Assembly: GCA_046330135.1 (NCBI GenBank)
Contig: JAXLTI010000010.1
Location: 1 to 64,000, forward strand
From: CAYYFX01 sp046330135
GTDB lineage: Bacteria; ARS69
Reading direction: 5' to 3'
DNA length: 64,000 nt
Both the position numbers and the translations under genes were made by a program. The stretch's first letter is position 1. Every line of letters begins with the position of its first letter. This document shows positions 1 through 11,773 of this stretch, piece after piece. Below the pieces are notes generated by a model. It was not told the origin of the DNA. It searched no databases and worked only from the letters and a program-made list of their open reading frames with translations.

Positions 1-40
1 CCTTGCGCGACCACCCCGAGCTCGGCGGGCGGGCGAACCC

Positions 41-2017
41 TCAGGCGGTGGGGGCCGCCGTCAGGGTGGATCCCGCCGAAGCCGGTGCGCCGGAAGGTCG
101 AGCTTCGCCGGACAGCTCCGCGGAGAGCGCCTGCGGGCTCGCGCGGTCGAAGAAGAGGCGGTACCAGATCTCCGCCGTGCAGAGGAGCCACAGTCTCTGC
201 CCATGGTCCTGCCGACGCGAGAGATGCTGCTCGAGGAGGGCGTCGATGCCCTTCGCGTCGAGGTAGCCGTCGCGCACGAGGCTCGACTCCGCGAGGAGCG
301 TCTGGTACAGGCGCAGGAACTCGTCGGCCAGGATGTACGTGAGCGGCGACGCGAAGCCCTGCTTCGAGCGCGCCAGGTTCTCCGCCGGCAGGTAGCGCTG
401 CGCCAAGGCCTTCTCGATCACGCGAAGCTCTCGCCCGCGGACCTTGAAGCGCGGCGGAATGGACGCGCAGAACTCCGCCAGCTCGTGGTCCAGGAACGGG
501 CAGCGCGCCTCGAGGCCGTGGGCCATCGTCATGCGGTCGAGGATCATCACCGGATGGTCGGGCATACGCACGCGGCTGTCCGAGTACAGCATCCGGTCCA
601 CCAGCTCCTTCGCGTTCTCGCTGTCGAAGTGGGCCTTGATGGAGCCGTCCGGATCGAAGGACGCCACGCGCTTGCGGAACGCCTCCGAGTAGACGAGGTT
701 CCGCCATTCCTCCGAGAAGTAGAAATAGCCGAGGCTCTTCGCGTAGCGCTCGCCGCCCTCGTAGAACGCGAGCTGGTGCATCCACTTGAGGCGATGCCCG
801 GCGCTCCGGTACCACGAGCCGCCGGAGACGCCGTTCACGAGCGGGCCCATCACGAGCTTCCGGAAGACGCCGGGGATGAGCGCGTAGTAGTCCACGTAGA
901 GGTTGCCGTAGTAGCGGTCGTAGCCGCCGAAGAGCTCGTCGCCCCCCTCGCCGCCGAGCGCCACCTTCACGTCCCGGCGCGTGAACTCCGCGAGGTGGTA
1001 CTGGCAGAGGGAGAGCGGATCCGACGGCTCGTCGAGCTTGTCCACGACGGTCGGCAGGCCGCGCACGAAAGACGGCACGATCTCGATCGCGCGATGATCG
1101 GTGCCGTACTTCTTCGCGACGTTCTCCGCCCACGGCGCCTCGGAGTACTCGCCGTAGCGGATGTCGCCCGTGAACGTCTTGAACGGAGCGCCGGTGAGCT
1201 GCGACATCATGCCCACGACGATGCTGGAGTCGTAGCCGCCGCTGAGGAATGCGCCCACCTCGACGTCGCTGACGAGGTGGTAGCGCACCGTCTCGCGCAC
1301 TTTCTTGTCCAGCTCCTCCACCAGGTCCTCGAAGCGTCCGGGGCGCTTCGGCTCGAAGCGCAGCTCCCAGAACGGCTCGATGCGCACGCGCCCGCCCTCG
1401 AAGAGCAGGATGTGCCCGGGCGGCAGCTTGCGGATGCGCCGGAACATCGAGCGCGGCGGCGTGATGATGCGCACGCTCAGGTACTCGTCGAGCGCGTCGT
1501 CGTCGACCTCGCGGAGCGCCGGATCCCACGCGAGGAGCGCCTTGATCTCGGAAGCGAAGGCGAAGCGGTTGCCGTCGTGGAAGTAGTAGAGCGGCTTCTG
1601 GCCCAGGTGATCGCGCGCGAGCAGGAGACGTCGATTGGCGTCGTCCCAGAGACCGAACGCGAACATCCCGCGCATCCGGCGCACGCACTCCTTCCCCACC
1701 TCCTCGTAGAGATGGAGGATCACCTCGGTGTCGCTGCGCGTGCGGAACGTGTGGCGCTTCAGGAGGGGCGGTCGGAGATCCTGGAAGTTGTAGATCTCGC
1801 CGTTGAACGCGACGCGCACGCTCCCGTCCTCGTTCGCCATCGGCTGCCGGCCGTCGGCGAGGTCGATGATCGAGAGGCGGCGGTGCCCCAGCCCCACCGT
1901 GCCGTTCGTCCAGTGGTCCGAGTCGTCGGGGCCGCGATGCGCGATGGCATCGGTCATCCGCTTCAGATCGCCGACCGAGACACCCGCCTCATCCACGATT
2001 CCCGCGATTCCGCACAC
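41..2017 (-). CDS. asnB: Asparagine synthase (glutamine-hydrolysing), exopolysaccharide-cluster type
   Basis: This 658-residue protein belongs to the class-II glutamine amidotransferase/asparagine synthetase family. It uses glutamine-derived ammonia to amidate a carboxylate through an adenylate in the cytoplasm. The start is GTG, giving a mature N-terminus CGIAGIVDEAG in which the Cys after the initiator is the glutaminase nucleophile. RGPDDS and FNGEIYNF follow, as in active glutaminase domains (about residues 1-210). The synthetase domain (about 240-600) has an intact PP-loop SGGYDSS and GGEGGDELFGGY. Length is normal for the family. The C-terminal tail of about 30 residues is low-complexity. 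The neighbouring flippase-like, acyltransferase and glycosyltransferase genes suggest it may amidate a sugar or envelope precursor rather than only make asparagine; that is inference. A second paralogue lies at 23943-25808. Confidence 0.93.
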   Translation of the reverse strand: MCGIAGIVDEAGVSVGDLKRMTDAIAHRGPDDSDHWTNGTVGLGHRRLSIIDLADGRQPMANEDGSVRVAFNGEIYNFQDLRPPLLKRHTFRTRSDTEVILHLYEEVGKECVRRMRGMFAFGLWDDANRRLLLARDHLGQKPLYYFHDGNRFAFASEIKALLAWDPALREVDDDALDEYLSVRIITPPRSMFRRIRKLPPGHILLFEGGRVRIEPFWELRFEPKRPGRFEDLVEELDKKVRETVRYHLVSDVEVGAFLSGGYDSSIVVGMMSQLTGAPFKTFTGDIRYGEYSEAPWAENVAKKYGTDHRAIEIVPSFVRGLPTVVDKLDEPSDPLSLCQYHLAEFTRRDVKVALGGEGGDELFGGYDRYYGNLYVDYYALIPGVFRKLVMGPLVNGVSGGSWYRSAGHRLKWMHQLAFYEGGERYAKSLGYFYFSEEWRNLVYSEAFRKRVASFDPDGSIKAHFDSENAKELVDRMLYSDSRVRMPDHPVMILDRMTMAHGLEARCPFLDHELAEFCASIPPRFKVRGRELRVIEKALAQRYLPAENLARSKQGFASPLTYILADEFLRLYQTLLAESSLVRDGYLDAKGIDALLEQHLSRRQDHGQRLWLLCTAEIWYRLFFDRASPQALSAELSGEARPSGAPASAGSTLTAAPTA

Positions 2018-2027
2018 GTCGCTTCCC

Positions 2028-3041
2028 TCAGCGCGTCGGGCGATCGGCGGGCTGTGCGTCGGCGGCGACGCTCGCCCGCGTTCGGTTGCCCGAGCCGATG
2101 AAATGGAGGACCCCGCCCGGCATCACGGCGAGCAGGAACAACACGTGGTTCGTGAGCCCCACCGCGAAGCCCGTGCTCTGCGGCACGCCGACCTTCGCGA
2201 GGAAGAACGTGAAGACGCCCTCGCGCAGCCCGAAACCGTCCACCGTCAGGGGCAGCCGGATGAGCAGCAGCTCGATCGGTACGATGGCGGTGAAGAAGAG
2301 GATCGGCGTGTAGACGTGCATGGCCCGCGCCACGAACAGCGCGCGTCCGATCGGGAGGAGGTTCTCCGCGATCGAGAGCGTGAGGAACAGCGTGAGCGCG
2401 CCGCGGTGCTCGCGGTAGCCGCGGAACGACTGGTAGACCTTCCCCAGGACTTCCGCCGCTCGCGCGAGCCAGCGCACGCGGCTCGCCCGCTCGACCGTGA
2501 CGTTCACGAGCCGCTCGCAGGTGGCGGTGAACGCGAAGGCGAGGGCCAACGTGACCGCAACGGTGGCGCCGCCCACGATGAAGAGGAGCCGCTTCTGGTC
2601 GATGACGCCGCCGCCGAGGACCGCAGGCGCGAGCACCGCGCCCACGAACCCGAACACGGCTAGCGCGACGAGCCCGAGCGCGCGCTCGACGAGGATCGAC
2701 GACACCACGTCGGCGCGTCGCGACGAGCTCCGCGACACCACGACCGCGCGAACGACGTCGGCGCCGACCGTGGCCGGGAGGAACAGTCCGAGGAACGTGG
2801 AGGTCCAGTAGACGCGGATCACCTCCGTCCAGCGCAGCCGGAGGTCCTTCGCCGCGAGGAGGATGTTCCACTTGGCGGCCATCATGACGCGGTCCGCGAC
2901 CGCGAAGAGGAACGCCGCCAAGAGGAGCCGGAAGTCCGCGGCAGCCACCGCACGCCGGAACGCGCCGAGATCGATCCAGTGGACGAGCACCGCGAGCAGG
3001 GCGACGCTGACCACCACCTGCAGGATTCGGGTCGGCTTCAC
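2028..3041 (-). CDS. Lysylphosphatidylglycerol synthase TM region/flippase-like membrane protein
   Basis: This polytopic inner-membrane protein of 337 residues has about eight hydrophobic segments, matching the LPG synthase transmembrane (UPF0104/AglD-like) family. The start is GTG at 3041 (KPTRILQVVVS follows), which puts the first membrane helix at the N-terminus; the reading frame continues upstream only as low-complexity sequence. Family-typical features are the early WIDLGAFRRAV segment, an internal VPIELLLIRLP stretch, and a conserved GLREG near the C-terminus. The LPG-transferring soluble domain is absent, so this is the stand-alone flippase-like form often found in glycan and envelope clusters. 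It lies 10 nt downstream of asnB's start side on the same strand and probably shares its operon. The substrate is unknown. Confidence 0.8.
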   Translation of the reverse strand: MKPTRILQVVVSVALLAVLVHWIDLGAFRRAVAAADFRLLLAAFLFAVADRVMMAAKWNILLAAKDLRLRWTEVIRVYWTSTFLGLFLPATVGADVVRAVVVSRSSSRRADVVSSILVERALGLVALAVFGFVGAVLAPAVLGGGVIDQKRLLFIVGGATVAVTLALAFAFTATCERLVNVTVERASRVRWLARAAEVLGKVYQSFRGYREHRGALTLFLTLSIAENLLPIGRALFVARAMHVYTPILFFTAIVPIELLLIRLPLTVDGFGLREGVFTFFLAKVGVPQSTGFAVGLTNHVLFLLAVMPGGVLHFIGSGNRTRASVAADAQPADRPTR

Positions 3042-3276
3042 GCAGGCTCCGTTCGGATGATCCCGGCAGCGCGCGCGAGCGCCGGGCGGTCTCGGTCGTT
3101 CCGTGGTCCGGTCTCGCCAGCGGACGGTCGTCTGCGATAGGCTGAACGGCCGCCGGGGCGCCGGCCTCTCAGGATCGGCCGGAAGCGAGTCGAAGATCAT
3201 AGCAGATCGCTCGCAAAGCACCTCCCCGGGCGCGCTTTTTCTCGGATCGGCCGGCGGGCGGCCGGAAGGAACCCCC

Positions 3277-4407
3277 TTGGATCGTCCCGAGCGAGAGCGC
3301 CTCTCCGAGGAAGAGTTCATCCGGCATCGCCTCTTCGGCGGCGGCAAGGTCTCGCCGCTGCGCCGCTACGCCGAGCTCGTCCTCGCCCGCCCCACGCCTC
3401 TGTCCCTGCTGCGCCACGAGCTCCTCGGGTGGCTTTCGCCGATCCCGGGGGCGCTGGGGCTCGCGCTCCGCGGCGCCCTTTGGCCCTTCCTCTTCCGCAA
3501 CCCGGGCAAGGGCGTTCTGTTCGGCTGCCGCGTCACGATCCGGCACCCGGAGCGGATCCGCCTCGGACGGGGCGTGGTGATCGACGACGACGCTCTCCTC
3601 GACGGACGCGGCGCCGGGGACGAAGGAGTGGTGCTCGGAGATCGCGTGATCGTGAACCGGGGCGCCACGATCCAGGCGAAGGTGGGCGGCATCACGATCG
3701 GCGAGGGCTCGAACGTGGGGCAGGGCGTGAAGATCATCTCGCAGGGGCCCATTCGGATCGCCGAGAACGTCTCCCTCGCGGGCGGCAGCGTGGTGGCGGG
3801 AGGGCGCTACGTCGTGGAGCGCACGGGCGATCCCAAGGACGACAAGCAGCGCTTCACCGGCGGCGAGATCCGCATCGAGAAGAACGTGCGGATCGGCATG
3901 AACGCGATCGTCCAGGACGGCGTGAGGATCGGCGAGGCGGCCATCGTGGCGCCGGGCAGCGTCGTCGTCTCCGACGTGGAGGCGCACACCGTGGTCTCGG
4001 GGTTCCCGGCCCGCCCGTGGCGCGAGCGGAAAGTGCATGAGGACGATGCCGCGCCGGCTCCCGCGGTGCCCACGACGATCCCGGCCCACGGCGCCGGTGC
4101 CGCGCCCGCCGCGCCGACGGTCGCACCCGCGACCGCCGCCGCCGAGGCCGACGTGGCCGCTCGCGTGCGCGCCTACCTCGAAGACGTCCGCTTCGCCGAC
4201 TTCGACGACGGCACGCTCTCGGAGGCCGACTCGCTCTTCGACAAGGACATCCTGGACTCGCTGTCCCTCGTCGCGCTCGTCGCGTGGCTCGAGAAGACGT
4301 TCGAGGTGGAGATCTCGGACGAGGACCTCGTGCCGGAGAACCTCGAGTCGGTGCAGCGCATCGCGCGCTTCGTCGCGACGCGGACGCGCGAGGGCCGCGT
4401 GTCGTGA
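3277..4407 (+). CDS. Left-handed beta-helix acyltransferase fused to an acyl carrier protein
   Basis: The 376-residue product has two domains. Residues about 60-260 form a hexapeptide-repeat (LbH) acyltransferase, with repeated [LIV]-G-x-x units such as LGRGVVI, IGEGSNVG, IGMNAIV and IGEAAIV, plus the terminal VVSGFPARPWR typical of maltose-acetyltransferase-like enzymes. A Pro/Ala-rich linker follows (about 265-300). Residues about 300-376 form an acyl carrier protein, with the phosphopantetheine attachment Ser328 in ILDSLSLVAL. The start is taken as TTG at 3277 because GGAAGGA sits just upstream; the frame extends further up only as non-conserved sequence. It overlaps the downstream AMP ligase by 4 nt (GTGA). 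I infer that the ligase loads an acyl or aminoacyl group on the ACP and the LbH domain transfers it to a glycan acceptor. The fusion is unusual. Confidence 0.85.
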   Translation: MDRPERERLSEEEFIRHRLFGGGKVSPLRRYAELVLARPTPLSLLRHELLGWLSPIPGALGLALRGALWPFLFRNPGKGVLFGCRVTIRHPERIRLGRGVVIDDDALLDGRGAGDEGVVLGDRVIVNRGATIQAKVGGITIGEGSNVGQGVKIISQGPIRIAENVSLAGGSVVAGGRYVVERTGDPKDDKQRFTGGEIRIEKNVRIGMNAIVQDGVRIGEAAIVAPGSVVVSDVEAHTVVSGFPARPWRERKVHEDDAAPAPAVPTTIPAHGAGAAPAAPTVAPATAAAEADVAARVRAYLEDVRFADFDDGTLSEADSLFDKDILDSLSLVALVAWLEKTFEVEISDEDLVPENLESVQRIARFVATRTREGRVS

Positions 4408-5882
4408 CGTCGCTCGTCGGCCTCCTGCACGAGCGGGCGCGACGCGACGGCGACCGGCTCGCGATCGTCGGCGAGTCCGCCACGCTCTCGTGGGCGGAGC
4501 TCTCGCGGGGCGTGCGCGTCGCCGCAGCTCGCCTCGCCGCGCACGGCGTGATCAGGGGCGACCGCGTGATCCTCGCGGCGTCCTCCTCCCCCGCCTTCGT
4601 GTGCGGCTACTTCGCCGTGCACCACCTGGGCGCCGTGGCCCTGCCGGTGGATCCGCGGATCCCCGCGGAGCGTCTCGGCGACATCGCCGAGCGGACCTCG
4701 CCGCGGGCGATCTTCCTCGCGCGGGCCATCGACGTCGGCCGCCCCACGAGCGACGTGGAGGAGCTGGGCGCCGCGGGCGCACCGGCCACGGGCGAGGCGG
4801 AGGCCGGCGATCCGGTCACGCGCTCCCCCGAGGACACCGCGGACATCCTCTTCACGAGCGGAACGACGGGGCGGCCGAAAGGCGTCGTCCTCTCGCACCG
4901 CGCCATTGGCGCAGCCGCCCGGAATATCAACGCCTTCCTCCGCAACGGACCGGACGACCGCGAGGTCGTGCCGCTTCCGCTCAGCCACTCTTTCGGGCTC
5001 GGGCGGCTGCGCTGCGAAGTGCTCGCCGGCGGGACCATCATCCTCGTCGACGGCTTCACCGCCGCGGGCAAGCTCTTCGCGGCGATGGAGGAGTGGCGCG
5101 CCACCGGCTTCTCGTTCGTGCCGGCGGGGCTCGCGATCCTCTTCCAGACCACGGGCGATCGCCTCGGCGACTTCGCGGAGACGCTGCGCTGGGTGGAGGT
5201 CGGGAGCGCCGCGATGCCGCGCCCGCACAAGGAGCGCCTGATGCAGCTCCTCCCCCGGACGCGGCTGTGCATGCACTACGGGCTCACGGAAGCGTCGCGC
5301 TCCGCGTTCATCGAGTTCCACGAGTCGAAGGCCACGCTCGACGCGATCGGCCGCGCCACGCCCGGCATCGAGATCAGGGTCGTGGACGAGAAGGGGACGG
5401 AGCGACCCGCGGGCGAGCGCGGAAAGATCGTCGTGCGCGGAGAGACGCTCATGACCGGCTACTGGGAGGACCCCGAGCTGACGAGGGCCACGTTCCTCGG
5501 CGACTGGCTCGTGTCCGGCGATCTCGGCCGGCGCGACGCGGACGGCACGCTCTACCTCGAGGGCCGCGAGAAGGACATGATCAACGTGGGCGGGCGCGAG
5601 GTCTCGCCGGTGGAGATCGAGCGCATCCTGGAGGAGCTGCCCCAGGTCCTCGAGTGCGCGTGCGCCGGCATCCCCGATCCGCAGGGCATCACGGGCTTCG
5701 CCGTGAAGGCGTTCCTCGTGGCGAAGCCCGGCACGGCTCCCGTTCCGCCGAAGGCGCTGGCGAAGCATCTGCGCGGGCGCGTCGAGCCCTACAAGATGCC
5801 CGCGGCGTTCGAGTGGATCGACGCCATCCCGCGAACGAGCAACGGGAAGGTGCAGCGGTCGCGGCTCGTCGCGTCCGGCTGA
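4404..5882 (+). CDS. AMP-forming acyl-CoA/acyl-ACP ligase
   Basis: This is a 492-residue ANL-superfamily adenylating enzyme. It activates a carboxylic acid with ATP and passes it to a thiol, CoA or the phosphopantetheine of an ACP. The P-loop-like A3 motif TSGTTGRPKG lies near residue 155. HYGLTEASR, GRATPGIE, TGYWEDPE, SGDLGRRD and the hinge/catalytic C-terminal region ending in RTSNGKVQR (catalytic Lys of the A10 motif) are all visible, so it looks active. GTG at 4404 is chosen because it overlaps the stop of the upstream LbH-ACP gene, implying translational coupling and a functional pair. The likely thiol acceptor is the ACP domain encoded immediately upstream. Substrate specificity cannot be read from the sequence. 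Confidence 0.9.
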   Translation: MTSLVGLLHERARRDGDRLAIVGESATLSWAELSRGVRVAAARLAAHGVIRGDRVILAASSSPAFVCGYFAVHHLGAVALPVDPRIPAERLGDIAERTSPRAIFLARAIDVGRPTSDVEELGAAGAPATGEAEAGDPVTRSPEDTADILFTSGTTGRPKGVVLSHRAIGAAARNINAFLRNGPDDREVVPLPLSHSFGLGRLRCEVLAGGTIILVDGFTAAGKLFAAMEEWRATGFSFVPAGLAILFQTTGDRLGDFAETLRWVEVGSAAMPRPHKERLMQLLPRTRLCMHYGLTEASRSAFIEFHESKATLDAIGRATPGIEIRVVDEKGTERPAGERGKIVVRGETLMTGYWEDPELTRATFLGDWLVSGDLGRRDADGTLYLEGREKDMINVGGREVSPVEIERILEELPQVLECACAGIPDPQGITGFAVKAFLVAKPGTAPVPPKALAKHLRGRVEPYKMPAAFEWIDAIPRTSNGKVQRSRLVASG

Positions 5883-6037
5883 AGCGCTGGCGGCGCGCCT
5901 CCTCGCCCGACGCTCCCCGCCGCTCGTCCCGCGCGGAAGGGCTCGGGGCGCGCCCGTCGCGGGCGGACGGGCCCCGGCCGCCGGGTCCGGCACGTTCCTG
6001 TTGACCGCCCCCGGCGAGGGCGCAAGGATCGCGCGCC

Positions 6038-6829
6038 ATGCCGGTCGACGACTCCTGGAAGCGGATCCTGAACGACCGCTTCGATCCGATCTACGTGATC
6101 AGCCTGCCGCGCGCGACGGATCGGCACGAGCACACGCGCGAGGTCTTCCGCGACCTCCGCTTCTCCTTCTTCGATGCCGTGGACAAGCTCGCGTTGGACC
6201 ATGACGCGCTGACGGCCTCGGGCCGATACGACGACGCGGCGGCGAGGCACTTCGACCGGCGCCGGCAGCTGCCCATGTCGCTCGCCCAGATCGCGTGCGC
6301 CATGTCCCACGCCCGCGTGTACGAGGACATCGTGCGCCACGGCCACCGTCGGGCGCTGATCTTCGAGGATGACGTGGTCCCGTTCGAGGAGCCGCTGCGC
6401 TCGCTGGGAGCGGTCCTCGGCGCTCTGCCGGCCGACTGGCAGATCCTCTACCTCGGGTACTGGTACCGCACGCGGCTCGGCGCTGCGGAGCGCCTCAAGT
6501 CCCTGGCGTACCTGGGCTATCACTACCTGCACCTCGGACGCTGGCACGTGCGCAGCGCGAGGTACATCCGCAACATGTACGCCCGCCCGGCCAACGAGCA
6601 CTTCCTGCATGCCGGCAGCCACAAGGGCACGCATGCGTACGCCGTCACGCGTGAGGCGGCGGCGCAGTTGCTCGCCTACCAGACGCCGGTCCGCTTCAAC
6701 GCCGACCGGCTGCTGAACTACGCGCACCTGCAGCTCGGCACGCTGAAGGCCTACTCCTCGCGGACGGTCTTCTTCGAGCAGGTGAACCGGCTGGACCGGG
6801 ATCGCCTCGTCTCGGACGTCGACGACTGA
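6038..6829 (+). CDS. Glycosyltransferase family 25 (LPS/oligosaccharide type)
   Basis: This 263-residue cytoplasmic or membrane-associated glycosyltransferase has family-25 hallmarks. An N-terminal IYVISLPRATDR binds the nucleotide-sugar region, SHARVYEDIV follows, and LIFEDDVVP carries the acidic EDD cluster that replaces the DxD motif. THAYAVTREAAAQLL near residue 205 is the conserved GT25 segment preceding the acceptor region. Bacterial members transfer galactose or a related sugar to lipooligosaccharide. It lies 155 bp after the AMP ligase on the same strand, so it may belong to the same envelope-glycan module. The true sugar donor and acceptor are unknown. Confidence 0.82.
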   Translation: MPVDDSWKRILNDRFDPIYVISLPRATDRHEHTREVFRDLRFSFFDAVDKLALDHDALTASGRYDDAAARHFDRRRQLPMSLAQIACAMSHARVYEDIVRHGHRRALIFEDDVVPFEEPLRSLGAVLGALPADWQILYLGYWYRTRLGAAERLKSLAYLGYHYLHLGRWHVRSARYIRNMYARPANEHFLHAGSHKGTHAYAVTREAAAQLLAYQTPVRFNADRLLNYAHLQLGTLKAYSSRTVFFEQVNRLDRDRLVSDVDD

Positions 6830-7029
6830 GGATCCGGGAAGGGAAGCGCGGCCGAGTCGCTCGTCCCGCGCGACGCACCCGGCCTGCGTGTCCCCCAGCG
6901 CGGCCCGACGTCGATGTCCACTTTCGGCCCTCGTCGTCGCCACTTCCCGCAGAACGGTCTCGGCGCGGCGTCTCCCCCCGTGGGCGGGCGGCGACACGCG
7001 TCCGGACCCCCTCCCGAGGAGATGCGGAG

Positions 7030-8076
7030 ATGCTTCGTCGTGCGGCAGGAACCTCGATCTGGCGGGGGGCCGCCTTCCTGGCGGCACTCCTGGGGCCCTC
7101 GGCGTCCGCCCACGCGGCGGCGCCCGGCGACGTGTACTACAAGGTCCACGTGGATCAGGAGTTCAAGTACTACGTGTTCGCGCAGGACGTCGTGGTCTGG
7201 GAGTCCCAGGACCTGGAGGGCACTTCCCTCTCGTCGGCTTTCGCGCACGACACCACGGAAACGAACGCGACGTCGTCGGTCTCGTCCTCCTTCGACGCCG
7301 GCGCCGGCACCCTCACCGCGGACCTGGACTCGCAGATCCAGGCTTCCGCGCAATTCGGGATCTTCCACCAGCTCTACAACTCGCTCAGCGTGCAGGTGTA
7401 CATCAAGGGAAGCACCGGCACGCCCTACCATGTGCGCGTGACGGACCTCGGGCAGGTCGACGTGTCGCGGCTCGGCGGGCTCCCGGGCTCCCTCCAGCCC
7501 GTGAACGGCACCTCCACCGCGTCCTTCGCGGACAGCACGGCCACCATCGCTGCCACGGGCAGCGTCTCGTTGCCGGTGAACGACCTGAGGGAGTTCTCCG
7601 GCAACTCGACGACGCAGATCACCGTGGGCGCGGACACCTACTCCTACGCGGGGACGTACCGCCTGAGCGCGGGCGCTCAGGTCACTCAGACGCTCTGCGT
7701 CCTCGGCTGCATGCGGGCCCCCGCCGACTTCGACGCGCACGGGTCCGGGCACGTCCAGATCGACGTGTACCCGAACCAGGACCCGACCGACGCGCCGCGA
7801 CGGCCGGCGCCGCCCAGCGCCCTGGCGCTTCAGGTCTCTCCGAATCCGCTGCGCGCTTCGACGCTCGTCTCGTTCCTGGCGCCGGCCGGCGAGCGGACGC
7901 AGGTGCAGGTGTTCGACGTGCGCGGCCGCCTCGTCTCGCGGATCTACGACGCGGCAGCCACCGGCGGAGTGCAGCGACTGTCCTGGCGCGCGTCCGGCGT
8001 GCCGAGCGGGCTCTACTTTCTGCGCGTGCAGACGGGCGCGAAGGCGTCCACGGAGAAGGTCACGCTATTGCGATAG
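7030..8076 (+). CDS. Secreted protein with C-terminal FlgD-like/T9SS-like sorting domain
   Basis: This 348-residue exported protein starts with a signal peptide (Arg-rich n-region, hydrophobic core, ASAHAAA cleavage region near residue 32). Residues about 35-250 are Ser/Thr-rich beta-type sequence that I do not recognise. The last 85 residues form the Ig-like tag shared by several proteins in this window: an SPNPLR entry motif, VQVFDVRGRLVSRIY, and GLYFLRVQTG, ending KVTLLR. In FCB bacteria such tags direct outer-membrane export or surface attachment; the actual route here is inferred. ATG at 7030 is preceded by GAGGAGAT. No catalytic motif was seen, so it is probably structural or surface-exposed. 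Confidence 0.75.
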   Translation: MLRRAAGTSIWRGAAFLAALLGPSASAHAAAPGDVYYKVHVDQEFKYYVFAQDVVVWESQDLEGTSLSSAFAHDTTETNATSSVSSSFDAGAGTLTADLDSQIQASAQFGIFHQLYNSLSVQVYIKGSTGTPYHVRVTDLGQVDVSRLGGLPGSLQPVNGTSTASFADSTATIAATGSVSLPVNDLREFSGNSTTQITVGADTYSYAGTYRLSAGAQVTQTLCVLGCMRAPADFDAHGSGHVQIDVYPNQDPTDAPRRPAPPSALALQVSPNPLRASTLVSFLAPAGERTQVQVFDVRGRLVSRIYDAAATGGVQRLSWRASGVPSGLYFLRVQTGAKASTEKVTLLR

Positions 8077-8142
8077 CGGGCGCTCGCCCGCACCTCCGGC
8101 CGGGAGAGCGCGCCGGTCGGGCGCCTCTCTCGTGCCGGCCGC
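8076..8142. terminator. Hairpins in the convergent gap before metH
   Basis: The gap between the end of the secreted-protein gene and the end of metH contains a 6-bp GCGGGC/GCCCGC stem with a 4-nt loop at 8076-8091. A longer imperfect GC stem (CGGCC ... GAGAG / CTCTC ... GGCCG) spans about 8097-8142. No clear U-tract follows either, so terminator function is only plausible. Confidence 0.3.
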
Positions 8143-8146
8143 CACC

Positions 8147-11638
<3,492 letters not shown>

Positions 11639-11773
11639 GATGGTCCTCCCGGCGAGATATCGTCCGTCGAGGGCTCCCAATCTACACGAGCCCGGGACGG
11701 TCGTGGTGATGGGTTCGGGCCGCGCCGGGGTCCCCGCTTTCCCGTCCTTTCCCCGGGTGCTAGGTTCGGCCCG

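Noticed and set aside
203..2101. Long plus-strand open frame opposite asnB
   Set aside because: It mirrors the codon structure of the real gene in a GC-rich genome and its translation is low-complexity Arg/Val/Glu/His sequence. The same reasoning removes similar antisense frames across the window (for example 30226-34047, 46236-48743, 49888-53190).
11639..11773. Cobalamin, SAM or SAH riboswitch upstream of metH
   Set aside because: I looked for B12-box-like, SAM-I and SAH-like conserved stems and saw none; the leader is short and overlaps the divergent promoter area.
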